This document shows positions 25,769 to 34,385 of a stretch of DNA of 64,000 nt, one piece after another. The stretch is from Vescimonas coprocola (lineage in GTDB: Bacteria > Bacillota > Clostridia > Oscillospirales > Oscillospiraceae), in NCBI RefSeq assembly GCF_018408575.1, contig NZ_AP023418.1:1082415-1146414 (forward strand). Direction: 5' to 3'. Positions within the stretch are counted from its first letter, which is position 1, and every line of letters starts with the position of its first letter. The notes below the pieces were generated by a model, which ran no database searches, had not been told where the DNA came from, and saw nothing but the letters and a program-made list of their open reading frames with translations. The position numbers and the translations under genes are program-made.

Positions 25769-26530
25769 ATGGCATCCGTGGAGAAATTCGGGGAGCGATC
25801 GAACTCGAATCAGCTGCGGCATATCCTGCGGCAAGTCAGATATCCGGCCAACGCCGACATCGACAGCAGCAGGACGCACCTGAATTATTCTCTGTCTCCC
25901 GACAGAGACATGGCCCCTGCGGACTATCTGCAAAAGCGGCTGTCTCAGCTCCACTGTATGGAGCGTGAGGACGTGCGCACCATGTGCGGCTGGGTCATCA
26001 CCAAGCCCAAGGATCTTCCGGAGTCGGAGGAACGCCGGTTCTTCCGGCTCTGCTATGATTTTCTGGCCCAGCGCTACGGAGAGCGAAATGTGGTGGCCGC
26101 CGAGGTACACAAGGATGAGAGCGGAGAGGCGCACCTGCACTTTTACTTCGTGCCGGTGGCGCAGTACACGCCGAGCCAGCACATGGTCAACGTCGTCCGG
26201 TATTTTGAGGAGCATCCGCATGAGGCGAACATCTCCAAGGTGGCCCGTGAGCTGGGTACCAGCAGAAAGACAGTGCTGCGCTACCGGAACAAAACGGCGT
26301 CTGACATCCCGGACGGAAAGGTCTGCGCCTACGAGGTATTGAATCGGAAAGAACTGCTGTCCTTCCACGGCGATCTGAAGCTCTGGCTGCTGCAGAACGG
26401 GCTGGACGCCAATGTCAACAGCGGTATCACCGTGGAGCAGGGCGGCAACCGCACGGTGGCCGAGCTGAAGCAGGAGCGTGAGCAGCAGCGAGAGCAGCAG
26501 CACACCACAACACACGAGCATGAATTTTAA
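25769..26530 (+). CDS. mob: MobV/Pre-family relaxase
   Basis: A 253-residue relaxase: N-terminal DIDSSRTHLNYSL (conserved Asn/Arg motif) and the metal-binding motif around VHKDESGEAHLHFYF (His-x-His), followed by a helix-turn-helix segment (ARELGTSRKTVLRY) and Gln-rich tail. It would nick oriT and lead single-strand transfer. ATG chosen at 25769 since GAAAGGAGG lies eight bases upstream; upstream in-frame residues are noncoding. MobV enzymes usually move small plasmids; here one sits in an ICE with its own secretion channel. Confidence 0.9.
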   Translation: MASVEKFGERSNSNQLRHILRQVRYPANADIDSSRTHLNYSLSPDRDMAPADYLQKRLSQLHCMEREDVRTMCGWVITKPKDLPESEERRFFRLCYDFLAQRYGERNVVAAEVHKDESGEAHLHFYFVPVAQYTPSQHMVNVVRYFEEHPHEANISKVARELGTSRKTVLRYRNKTASDIPDGKVCAYEVLNRKELLSFHGDLKLWLLQNGLDANVNSGITVEQGGNRTVAELKQEREQQREQQHTTTHEHEF

Positions 26531-26548
26531 TTTAAGGAGGAAATCACC

Positions 26549-26929
26549 ATGTTGAACAAGATCATCCTGATGGGCCGTCTGACCCACGACCCGGAGCTGC
26601 GGCGCACCCAGAACGGCACGGCAGTCACCGGCTTCTCGCTGGCCGTGGAGCGTGACTTTAAGGACGAGGACGGCAAGCGGGCCACGGACTTCATCGACAT
26701 CGTGGCATGGAGAGCCGCAGCGGAGTTTGTGGCCAAGTATTTCACCAAGGGCCGCATGGCCGTGGTGGAGGGCCGCTTGCAGATCCATGACTGGAAGGAC
26801 AAGGACGGCAACAACCGGCACAGCGCCGAGGTGGTGGCCGACAATATCTATTTCGGAGACAGCAGGAAGGACACCGCTGCACCGGCAGAGCCGCTGCCGG
26901 AGGAGCTGGAGGAAGAGTTGCCGGACTGA
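26549..26929 (+). CDS. ssb: Single-stranded DNA-binding protein
   Basis: 126 residues with the OB fold of SSB: MLNKIILMGRLTHDPELRR, TDFIDIVAWRAAAEFVAKYF and a short acidic C-terminal tail ending EELEEELPD. It should protect ssDNA during conjugative transfer. RBS AAGGAGG. Confidence 0.95.
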   Translation: MLNKIILMGRLTHDPELRRTQNGTAVTGFSLAVERDFKDEDGKRATDFIDIVAWRAAAEFVAKYFTKGRMAVVEGRLQIHDWKDKDGNNRHSAEVVADNIYFGDSRKDTAAPAEPLPEELEEELPD

Positions 26930-26990
26930 TCTCCCCCAACGATTTGACCTTTTGGAAAGAACCTGCTACAATCGGTGAAGCCAAATAACC

Positions 26991-27019
26991 TTGACAACAC
27001 GATTCTTAAAGGATACAAT
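26991..27019 (+). promoter_or_regulatory. Promoter of the coiled-coil gene
   Basis: TTGACA (26991-26996), 17 bases, TACAAT (27014-27019). It drives a short monocistronic unit closed by the terminator at 27317. Confidence 0.85.
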
Positions 27020-27043
27020 ACATCAAAAGAGAGGGGTACAGCT

Positions 27044-27295
27044 ATGAACAACGAAGAAAAGATCCTTGTGCTGCTGGAACAGCACAGCGAAATGTTTGCT
27101 CAAATCAATTCTCGACTGGATAAGATGGACGAGCGTCTGAATCGGATGGATTCCCGGCTGGATAAGATGGACGAACGTCTGGATCGGATGGAGGAATACG
27201 CCGAGATCACCAGAGACGGCGTCAACGCCCTGCTGGACTGGGCAGAGGCTTGCAGCGAGACTTACAGCCTGCCGCTTCCCAAGATCGGTCAGTAA
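27044..27295 (+). CDS. Small coiled-coil protein
   Basis: 83 residues, mostly a coiled coil built from repeats of RLDKMDERL and RMDSRL (residues 20-55), with no catalytic motif. It has its own promoter and terminator, so expression is independent of the surrounding operons. GAGAGGGG ribosome site precedes ATG. Possibly a regulator or scaffold; function unknown. Confidence 0.8.
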   Translation: MNNEEKILVLLEQHSEMFAQINSRLDKMDERLNRMDSRLDKMDERLDRMEEYAEITRDGVNALLDWAEACSETYSLPLPKIGQ

Positions 27296-27316
27296 CAAAA
27301 CGGAATAATATATCAG

Positions 27317-27350
27317 AAAAGACAGCGAACACCTCGCTGTCTTTCTTTTT
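27317..27350 (+). terminator. Terminator of the coiled-coil gene
   Basis: AAAGACAGCG/CGCTGTCTTT stem with a T run (27317-27350). A second stem AAGGAGCC/GGCTCCTT with T run follows at about 27360-27388, immediately before the adhesin gene. Confidence 0.85.
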
Positions 27351-27427
27351 ACAACGATTCAAGGAGCCTCTGCACAGCGGCTCCTTTTCATATATACAAA
27401 AATTCATTTCAAGAAAGGACGAGACAC

Positions 27428-28283
27428 ATGAAGAAACCTATGAGCAGACTGCTGGCCTCTGTGCTGGCGGCCATCATGCTGATAAACTGCATGATCGTCA
27501 CCGCTCTTGCGGCAGACGCCCGTGTTATCAGCATGAATTATCAGCCGCACCCGCTCTACCCCGGCATGAACGGCAATGCCGTGGTGGAAGTAGACTACGG
27601 TGACAGCACTGGGCGTGGCATTTGCGTGGAGCCTGCCAAGGACGGCCCTGCCGTCGGTTCCACGCTCTCCCTATCGGAAGCAGATACCACTATGACCCGC
27701 TACGCCTATATGGCATCCCAGACCTCCGATATCTACCGTACATGGTGCATCCATCATGCTGCGGCCAATCATCTGGGGCTGGGCAATGGCTCCCGTGATA
27801 GCGGCATCACCGCTGTGGAGAATGAGGTAGGCAGCGTTAGCGTGCCGGACAGCTTTGAGGCATTCATTGGTCGCCCCTCGAACTCCAGTTATCAGGTAAT
27901 GCTCCTGTGGCGTACCAAGCCCACCGGCAAGGTGACTCTGACCAAAAGCAGCGCCAACACAGCTTTGACAAACGGAAACAGCTGCTATTCGCTGGCCGGG
28001 GCCGTGTACGGCGTATACGGCAGTGAGTCGGACGCATGGTCGGACAGCAATCGGCTGGGTACCCTGACCACGGACGCAAGCGGCAACACCGTAACATTGG
28101 AACTGCGGGCCGGAACTTACTGGCGTCGTGAGCTGACGGCTCCCAAGGGCTATGCTCTGGATACAGGCGTTTACTCCTTCAGTGTAACAGCCGGAAACAC
28201 CACGACCCTGAGTGTTTCCGATAACCCCCAAAGCGATCCTGTCGGCGTACTGCTGAAGAAGATCGATGCGACAAGCGGTGATG
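27428..28283 (+). CDS. Wall-anchored adhesin, exon 1 (N-terminal part)
   Basis: First 285 codons of a large adhesin. A signal peptide (1-28, ending TALAA) is followed by a Cys-containing region (GICVEPA, TWCIHHAA), then a Cna-B domain (GKVTLTKSS...GAVYGVY) and the start of a second (VGVLLKKIDATSGD). A group II intron begins after base 28283. Joined to base 30055, the codon becomes GAG and the frame continues to 32438, giving 1,079 residues. Unspliced, translation stops at 28297 after three extra codons. Adhesins of this build are displayed by sortases and link cell to host or recipient cell. Confidence 0.85.
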
Positions 28284-28825
28284 GTGAGATGCGTTGACGG
28301 TTGAAAAGGCCGTCCGGGCTTTTTAAGCCTGAACTGCTGCGCTGATGGGCGGCAACGCCCACACTGAACTGCGGAGTGCGCCGGTTATATGGAGTATGAC
28401 CGGGGTGCTGATCCCGCTAAAGTCGGCCGAATGTGTCTAAGTCCTTCGGGATATGATGCAGATAGGCCGGGTGTCGGATAGGCATGGAGAGAATGTGCGG
28501 CCTGCACACGCCGCACTGACGAACCTCCGAAGGTACGGGGCGCTTGACAGGCGAAAGCCTGTATAGCGGTTGAGGTCGAGTAACTATCATCACGGCGAAA
28601 GACCTCTCCAAAAAGACCGCTACCCCATAGGACGGCTCCTAACCCTATCCCATGATAGGTGCAGCGGAACACAGAAAACAGTTTGTCTGCATAGCTACTC
28701 ACTCCATGAGGCAGATAAGCTGCGAGAGCGGCGTCACGAGCGAGGAAGTCTCTGTAATGGGGATGGAGCAACAGGCGCCAGTCACATCTGAAACTAACAA
28801 AATTGACACAAACTTTGTACCTCAT

Positions 28826-28854
28826 TTGCACTTTTTAGGAAACTATGCTATGAT
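28826..28854 (+). promoter_or_regulatory. Promoter of the intron lipoprotein gene
   Basis: TTGCAC (28826-28831), 17 bases, TATGAT (28849-28854). The lipoprotein in the intron can therefore be made independently of adhesin transcription. Confidence 0.7.
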
Positions 28855-28889
28855 TAGAAACACCCTTCCAGGACAGAAAGGAGGCCCCT

Positions 28890-29615
28890 ATGAGGAAAAT
28901 TTTTGCGCTTATGTTGGCCATTGCCATGGTGCTGACCATGGTGGCCTGCGGCAAGAAAGCAGACAATAAGGCCGATTCGATGGTCACACCGGAGCTGTAT
29001 ATTTCCACTGTAGACGGCAAGGATACCGTAGTGGACAAGGACGGCAAGGCCGTCACCGGCTACACACTGGACAAAGACGGCAATGTGGTGGACGGCAGCG
29101 GCAAGCTGGTTCTTGCCGCCCAGCAGCTGAAAGCCCTCCCCAGCAAGGCCGCCGAGAGCAAGCCCGAAGCGGACACCAAAACGGATGTTAAGACGGATGC
29201 AAAGCCTGCCGATGGCAGCGATCCTGATTCCGGCAGCAGTTCCATCGGATCCTCCAACTCCTCCAGCGGAAGTTCTGGCAATTCTTCCGGTGGAAGCAGT
29301 GACAGCTCCTCCGATTCCGGCAACAGTGGCAGCAGCACCCCGGTAGCGCCCGATCCTACGCCGGTACACCAGCACAGCTGGGAGCCGGTGTATAAGACGG
29401 TCGAAGATTACGAGATGCGTGAAATCAGCTACTGCGTTACCTGTGGTCAAGATATGACAGGATGGTCTAATGCTCAACTAATTGAACATAGTGACTATCA
29501 TCTGGATCGAGGCGAGAGTGACCAATGGCGTTCCGAGGGGCGGCAAGTCAAGGTTGGTGAGCATCAAGAGATAGACTACTATATCTGCTCCTGTGGTGCG
29601 ACCAAGGCACCCTAA
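28890..29615 (+). CDS. Lipoprotein encoded inside the group II intron
   Basis: 241 residues. Lipoprotein signal peptide with lipobox MVAC (Cys20), a short N-terminal domain, a Ser/Gly/Asp-rich linker (about 110-155) and a C-terminal domain (about 165-241) with two Cys pairs (CVTCGQ and CSCGA) and His residues that could bind zinc. RBS AAAGGAGG. It has its own promoter. Not a reverse transcriptase; nothing suggests splicing function. It is either an intron cargo or a cassette that replaced the maturase gene. Confidence 0.85.
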   Translation: MRKIFALMLAIAMVLTMVACGKKADNKADSMVTPELYISTVDGKDTVVDKDGKAVTGYTLDKDGNVVDGSGKLVLAAQQLKALPSKAAESKPEADTKTDVKTDAKPADGSDPDSGSSSIGSSNSSSGSSGNSSGGSSDSSSDSGNSGSSTPVAPDPTPVHQHSWEPVYKTVEDYEMREISYCVTCGQDMTGWSNAQLIEHSDYHLDRGESDQWRSEGRQVKVGEHQEIDYYICSCGATKAP

Positions 29616-29631
29616 AAAAGAAAAACCACAC

Positions 29632-29659
29632 TTGACATTTTCTGCCCGTGTGGTAAGAT
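29632..29659 (+). promoter_or_regulatory. Promoter of the antisense RNA
   Basis: TTGACA (29632-29637), 16 bases, TAAGAT (29654-29659), reading toward the toxin peptide gene from its 3' side. Confidence 0.65.
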
Positions 29660-29666
29660 AAGCATA

Positions 29667-29765
29667 GAAAGAGTGCTGCGACAAGCGGTTGGCTCTGCGG
29701 AAAGTTACAGAATTATAGCAAAGCTATGAAAACCGTCACTTGGCAGAGTGGCGGTTTTCGCTTTT
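29667..29765 (+). ncRNA. Probable antisense RNA of a type I toxin-antitoxin pair
   Basis: From the promoter at 29632 an RNA of about 100 bases would end at the hairpin 29729-29765 (AAAACCG...CGGTTTT with T run), which lies over the stop codon region of the minus-strand peptide gene. The two RNAs converge and overlap by about 30-80 bases, as in txpA/RatA and similar pairs. Their 5' parts share AGAGTGCTGC and GCGGTTGGCT as an inverted repeat (29670-29694 and 29847-29875). Confidence 0.55.
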
Positions 29766-29819
29766 AACCTTGATCGTAATTACAAATCCAAGGATATGTA
29801 AGGTCAAAGTTATCGGCAT
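29736..29819 (-). CDS. 27-residue hydrophobic peptide, probable type I toxin
   Basis: ATG at 29819 has AAGGGGGTGAGG at ideal spacing and encodes MPITLTLHILGFVITIKVK, then SENRHSAK and stop. This is a short hydrophobic strand with basic tail, like small membrane toxins of type I systems. A strong promoter faces it on the minus strand (TTGACA at 29908-29913, 17 bases, TACAAT at 29885-29890), giving a leader of about 60 bases before the ATG. Opposed by a convergent RNA. Peptide family not firmly identified. Confidence 0.6.
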   Translation of the reverse strand: MPITLTLHILGFVITIKVKSENRHSAK

Positions 29820-29884
29820 AAGCCTCACCCCCTTTCGGGTGGTGTAGCCAACCGCCTGCCGTTCGTGCAGCACTCTTGTCAAAT

Positions 29885-29913
29885 ATTGTAACAGGATATC
29901 CGTTTCCTGTCAA
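29885..29913 (-). promoter_or_regulatory. Promoter of the toxin peptide transcript
   Basis: On the minus strand TTGACA (29908-29913), 17-base spacer, TACAAT (29885-29890): one mismatch from consensus. Confidence 0.8.
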
Positions 29914-30054
29914 CTTCGCCGACTTTAGCAGGTCGGCATTTTTTGTGTCAATTTTATTTCAGATATGATGGAACGCCCGGTACGCTGAAAGGTGTACGCC
30001 GGGTGTGGGCCGGGGGAAAAGGCGGCGAGAGATCAAAGCCTTACCTATCGGCAT

Positions 30055-32438
30055 AGGTGTCCAGCGGCGATGCGTCGCTGGCCGGTGCAGAATTTACCTT
30101 CCGGTACTATGACGGGCAGTATGCCACCGCAGCGGAGACCGAGGCCAGCGGTGCGCCTACCCGCACTTGGGCTTTCAAGACCAATGAAAAGGGGCGGATT
30201 CGTATTATGGACGAATCCCTCAAAGTGTCCGGAGATGATTTGTTTTATAACAGTATGGGACAAATCACCCTCCCCATCGGTACGCTGCTGATTCAAGAGA
30301 CTAAGGCACCGGAGGGCTACCTGATCGACCCCACTGTGTATGTCCGTAACATCACGCCCGACGGAACACTGGAGGCTGTCAACAGCTACAATGCCCCCAC
30401 GGTATCGGAGCAGGTGGTCACGGGCCGTATCCAAATCGTGAAGCACACGGATACCGGCACCACCAAGGTGGAGACCCCGGAGGTGGGTGCCACCTTCAAC
30501 ATCTACCTCGCCTCTGCCGGGAGCTATGACGCTGCCCCTGCAAATGCCAGAGCGCAGCTCACCATCGATAAGGACGGCTTCGCCGTCTCTCCCGACCTGC
30601 CCTACGGCCTCTATACTGTGGAGCAGACCTCTGGCTGGGAGGGCAGCAGGCTGATGGAACCCTTCACCGTAAAAATCGACGAGAACGGAAAGACCTACAG
30701 CTATATCATCAACAACGAGCGGTTCTACAGCTACCTGAAGGTGGTGAAGGTGGACGCTATCACCGGCGAGGCCATCCCCGCAGCTGGCATCGGCTTCCAG
30801 ATTATCGCCCCTCAGGGCCAGAAACTGGAATGGTGGGGCGCAGATACCTGGTACACAGACGGCAGCGGCGTTATGAAACTGCCCTGTGAGCTGGAGTATG
30901 GCCGAGGCTATCAGGCTGTGGAGGTAGTGGCACCCAGCGGCTATGTGCTGGCGGACAAGCCCTTCCTCTTTGATGTGCTGCCTGAAAATGCAGCACAGGA
31001 GGATGGCCTCACCGTAATTACCCTGACGGCCCCCAACAGCCCCACCCAGATCAGTGTAGCCAAGGTAGACTATCAGGGGAACTTCGTTCCCGGCGCTACC
31101 CTGCAGCTGCTGGATAAGGACGGCAATGTGGCCGCCCAGTGGGTGACGGAGAATACTCCCCATACGCTGTACGGTCTGCCCATCGGAGCGGAGTACACGC
31201 TGCATGAGGCAGCGGCCCCGGAGGGCTGGCTGCTGGCGGATGACGTGACCTTCATTGTACAGGACACCGCCGAGGTGCAGACCATCACCATGACAGATCT
31301 TCCCACAGAGCTGCATCTGTCCAAGGTAGACTATCAGGGAAATTTTGTCATCGGCGCTACTTTGCAGTTGCTTGATAGGGACGGCCATGTGGTGGATGAA
31401 TGGGTCAGCGGAGACACGCCCCATGTGATCTACCACCTGCCTATTGGCGCAACCTATACGTTGCATGAAACAGCAGCCCCGGAGGGCTGGTTTGTGGCAG
31501 AGGATATGTCCGTCACCGTGGGCAGCGTAGTCAGCGATTCAGCCTTTTCAATGGAAGACGAGGAGATCCCCATCCTCCACACCACTGCTACTGTAAACGG
31601 AGAGCATATCGCCAAGGCAGCGGGGACGCAGACCATCTCCGATGTGGTCAGCTATAAGCACCTGATTCCTGGCAAGGAATACACCGTCACCGGTAAACTC
31701 ATGGATAAGTCCACCGGAAAAGTGCTGATACAGGACGGAAAGGAGATCACTACCAGCATCACCTTTACCCCCGCCGAGCCAGACGGCACGGTGACGGTGG
31801 AGTTTACCGTGGATGCCTCCCTGCTGGCGGGTAAGACCACCGTTGTTTTTGAATCGCTGAGCAAGGAAGGTAAGGAACTGGCAGTTCACGCTGACATCGA
31901 CGACGAGGGCCAGACTGTCCACTGGCCGGAGATCCACACCACCGCCACCATCGATGGCAAAAAGAATGTGGTATCCGGCAAAACCTATGTTCTTAAAGAT
32001 GTAGTGGGGTACACCAACCTTATCCCCGGCAAGGAATATGTTATCACCGGTACAGTGATGGATAAATCCACCGGCAAGGCTCTGGAGCAGGGCGGAAAGC
32101 CTGTGACGGCCACCGCTATCTTTACTCCCACGGAACCCAATGGCACCGTGGAGTTGGAGTTCACCATCGACACGGCCCTGTTGGGTGGCAAAGCGTTGGT
32201 AGTCTTTGAAAGTATTCAGATGGATGGGCATGAGGTCGCCATTCACGCCAATCCGCAAGACAGGGGGCAAACGGTGGATATTAAACCCGCCATCGGCATT
32301 ATCACTATCAAGGACAAGCCCGTTTTTGACGGCGGCAGCGTTAAGACCGGCGACAGCGGCGTTACCGTCGCCGTGCTTGGCCTGCTGCTGTCCGCTGCGG
32401 GCCTGACTTATCTGCTGCGGCGAAAACGGCACAGCTGA
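30055..32438 (+). CDS. Wall-anchored adhesin, exon 2 (C-terminal part)
   Basis: Continues the adhesin begun at 27428. It has several Cna-B/SpaA domains (each ending in motifs such as LIQETKAPEGYLI and TLHEAAAPEGWLL), and two VaFE-type domains with HTTATVNGEHIAKAAG and LIPGKEYTVTGKLMDKSTGK. These usually form ester or isopeptide bonds that stiffen stalks. The C-terminus has SVKTGDSG, a hydrophobic helix and RRKRHS: a sorting signal. If translated alone, GTG at 30057 has no ribosome site, so it depends on splicing or fusion. Two near-identical Cna-B units (31040-31250 and 31310-31520) suggest recent tandem duplication. Confidence 0.85.
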
Positions 32439-32506
32439 TACAGAGCAAGGAGCGGGTACACACCCGCTCCTTTTCCTACAAAAATCTATCGAAGGAGGGA
32501 ATCCCA

Positions 32507-33457
32507 TTGAAAGTGAAAGAGCTTCTGCTGACTGGCTTGCTGGTGCTGCTGTGCGCCATGCCCAATGTGGCCATGGCGGCAGACACCACGGTGACACGCA
32601 GCTATCCCTTTGAGTCGGCCACGCAGGAAAACCCCCACTACACCGTCCCGGAGACGGTGGAGGAGGGCGGCAAGACCTATACCCTGACAAGCGTCGAGTA
32701 TGAGATGAAGGCGCATCGGGAGCCGGTGACGGTGGTACGCACCATCGTCACCGGAGATCCCGGCGACTACCCGAAGCAAATCACCGAGACGGTAGACGGC
32801 ACCAGCCGCACCCTGACGGCGCAGACCCCCACATGGGCCACCGGCGAGAGCCGGACGGTGATGCAGGAATACGCATCGGAGTCGGAGGTGCCGCAGAGCC
32901 TGACGGTGGACGGCGTCCGCCTGCCGCTGGCATCGGTGACAGCCGGTACAAAGACGGAGGCATTTTCCGCTCCGGCTGTGTTTCAGACCTCCAATCCCGC
33001 CAGCAGGCTGTATGCCATTGGTGATACTGTGGTCACAGTAGGCGACGCCCCCCTATGGGACGGCTGGCAGGCCGTGATGACGGCGTACCTGGGCCTGAGC
33101 GGCAGCAGCTACACACTGACGGGCGGCAGCTGGGACGGCGATTTCCAGCAGGAGGGTGATAACTATACCCGCATGGCCATCTATACCGGCACACGCCAGA
33201 CCCCGGTCTGGACGGCCACCTATCAGACGGAACCGGAGTACACGGCGGAAATCACCTACACGGACAGTCAGTACCCGGACGGCCTGTACGAAATGGAGGC
33301 CGTTGCCACCTACACCATTCAGGATACTGGAAGTGCGCTGGAGACCATCTTGAAGGTGGGCGCTGGGGTACTGGTGGTGGCGCTGGCCGCTGCGGCCCTG
33401 ATCTTTATGCTGCGGAAGAAGAACAACAAGAAAACGGACGAAGAAAGTGAGGTTTAA
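32507..33457 (+). CDS. Secreted membrane-anchored protein of the transfer region
   Basis: 316 residues: signal peptide (ends VAMAA), a beta-rich extracellular part and a C-terminal membrane helix (about 285-305) with KKNNKK tail; no sorting motif. TTG at 32507 is the start, with GAAGGAGGG seven bases upstream. It sits between the adhesin and the secretion genes, three bases before the pilin-like gene. It may be a pilus- or channel-associated protein. Function not recognised. Confidence 0.75.
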   Translation: MKVKELLLTGLLVLLCAMPNVAMAADTTVTRSYPFESATQENPHYTVPETVEEGGKTYTLTSVEYEMKAHREPVTVVRTIVTGDPGDYPKQITETVDGTSRTLTAQTPTWATGESRTVMQEYASESEVPQSLTVDGVRLPLASVTAGTKTEAFSAPAVFQTSNPASRLYAIGDTVVTVGDAPLWDGWQAVMTAYLGLSGSSYTLTGGSWDGDFQQEGDNYTRMAIYTGTRQTPVWTATYQTEPEYTAEITYTDSQYPDGLYEMEAVATYTIQDTGSALETILKVGAGVLVVALAAAALIFMLRKKNNKKTDEESEV

Positions 33458-33459
33458 TT

Positions 33460-33684
33460 ATGGATGGTTTGGTTGCAGGACTGTATGAGATCGTACCGGC
33501 ACTTCAGAAGGTGGCGGCAGCGCTGACGATCCTTGCACTGGTGGTGCTGGGCATCGGCGTCATCACCGGAGGCGCCGAAGGACGGTCAAAGTTTAAGGAG
33601 GTCATGAAGAACATCGTCATCGGCTGCGCTTTGGTCTTTGGCGCATCTTCACTGGGCAATATGCTTATGGAGTGGTTTTCCTGA
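33460..33684 (+). CDS. VirB2/TrbC-like pilin or small membrane subunit
   Basis: 74 residues with two hydrophobic helices joined by a short basic loop (GGAEGRSKFKEVM), the build of TrbC/VirB2 pilins. First gene of the type IV secretion module. Starts two bases after the previous stop. Confidence 0.7.
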   Translation: MDGLVAGLYEIVPALQKVAAALTILALVVLGIGVITGGAEGRSKFKEVMKNIVIGCALVFGASSLGNMLMEWFS

Positions 33685-33729
33685 CAGCGTGGCAGGAGGC
33701 GGGGCTGCGGCCCTGCCTCCTGTCTCCTT

Positions 33730-33758
33730 TACCTTCGGGCACTCGGTGCCCGAAGGTA
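33730..33758. repeat. Palindromic repeat copy 4 (intergenic)
   Basis: TACCTTCGGGCAC-TCG-GTGCCCGAAGGTA, 13-bp arms; same core TTCGGGCAC as the copies in parB and at 24053. It lies between the pilin-like and the VirB4-partner gene. Confidence 0.85.
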
Positions 33759-33788
33759 GGCTCACTGAAAAATTGCGGAGGTGTAAGT

Positions 33789-34385
33789 ATGAAGAAAAAA
33801 GAGAAAAATGCCGTCATAAAGACATGCCTGGACATACTCCCCGTGCGGAGCTGGGAGCCGTCTGTGGGCGCATTCCTGCTGGCAGACAGCTCATATCTGG
33901 ATCTTCTCCGGCTCGTCCCCAGAGACCTCCAGAACATTGCGGAGGATGAGCTGGAGCTGGAGATCTATCAGTTTACCAAGGTGCTGAAAACCGTAGGCTG
34001 CGATCTGAAATTCCTGAGCATGAGGTTTCCGCTTTCGCTGGAGCGACAGAAGGCAGTGCTGCTGCACCACGCACGGCAGGCCGGAGACGAGACCCGCATC
34101 CGCTGGCTGGAGCGGCAGATCCGTGAGCTGGAGGTGGCCGAGACCAATATCAGCTCCCAGCATTTCTATCTTGCCTATTGGGGCAAGGATGCGGATACGC
34201 TCCGCAAGAACCATGACATGATCCGAAAATACGCCGCCACCGGCTACCAGCCGCTGGTGGAGGAGATAGACGCCAGGCAAAAGGCCAAAGTGCTGGAGAA
34301 GCTGGCCAACATGAACACCATCATCGATATCTACCCGGACGGGGACGATGACTCCGCACCGGGCTTTATGGAGGAGGAAGGATGA
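33789..34385 (+). CDS. VirB4-partner protein (TraC N-terminal-like)
   Basis: 198 residues, mostly helical, ending in an acidic tail DGDDDSAPGFMEEEG. It contains FLLADSSYLDLLRL and LSLERQKAVLLHHARQAGD, a pattern found in proteins encoded just before VirB4 in Gram-positive elements, where the N-terminal part of VirB4 is split off. Its stop overlaps the VirB4 start (ATGA), supporting one complex. ATG 33789 has GGAGG nine bases before it. Confidence 0.7.
   Translation: MKKKEKNAVIKTCLDILPVRSWEPSVGAFLLADSSYLDLLRLVPRDLQNIAEDELELEIYQFTKVLKTVGCDLKFLSMRFPLSLERQKAVLLHHARQAGDETRIRWLERQIRELEVAETNISSQHFYLAYWGKDADTLRKNHDMIRKYAATGYQPLVEEIDARQKAKVLEKLANMNTIIDIYPDGDDDSAPGFMEEEG

Larger units (their letters stand above)
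28284..30054 (+). mobile_element. Group II intron without reverse transcriptase, in an adhesin gene
   Basis: The intron starts GTGAG at 28284 and ends AT at 30054. The base before the intron ends IBS1 GTGATG (28278-28283), which pairs with EBS1 CATCAC at 28588-28593. A structured 500-base domain I-III region runs to about 28800, with GAGGAAGTCTCTGTAATGGG near 28739-28758. Domain V is 29971-30006: GAACGCCCGG, a GAAA loop, and CCGGGTGTG. Domain VI follows, with a bulged A at 30043 and basal pairs GCCG/CGGC. The space usually holding the maturase gene carries a lipoprotein gene and a convergent toxin-antitoxin-like pair, with no trace of a reverse transcriptase. Splicing would need a maturase in trans. 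Confidence 0.8.

Noticed and set aside
29847-29875. Short inverted repeat with 29670-29694 as transposon ends
   Set aside because: The repeated segments lie in the 5' parts of two convergent transcripts and there is no transposase; a regulatory duplication is the better explanation.
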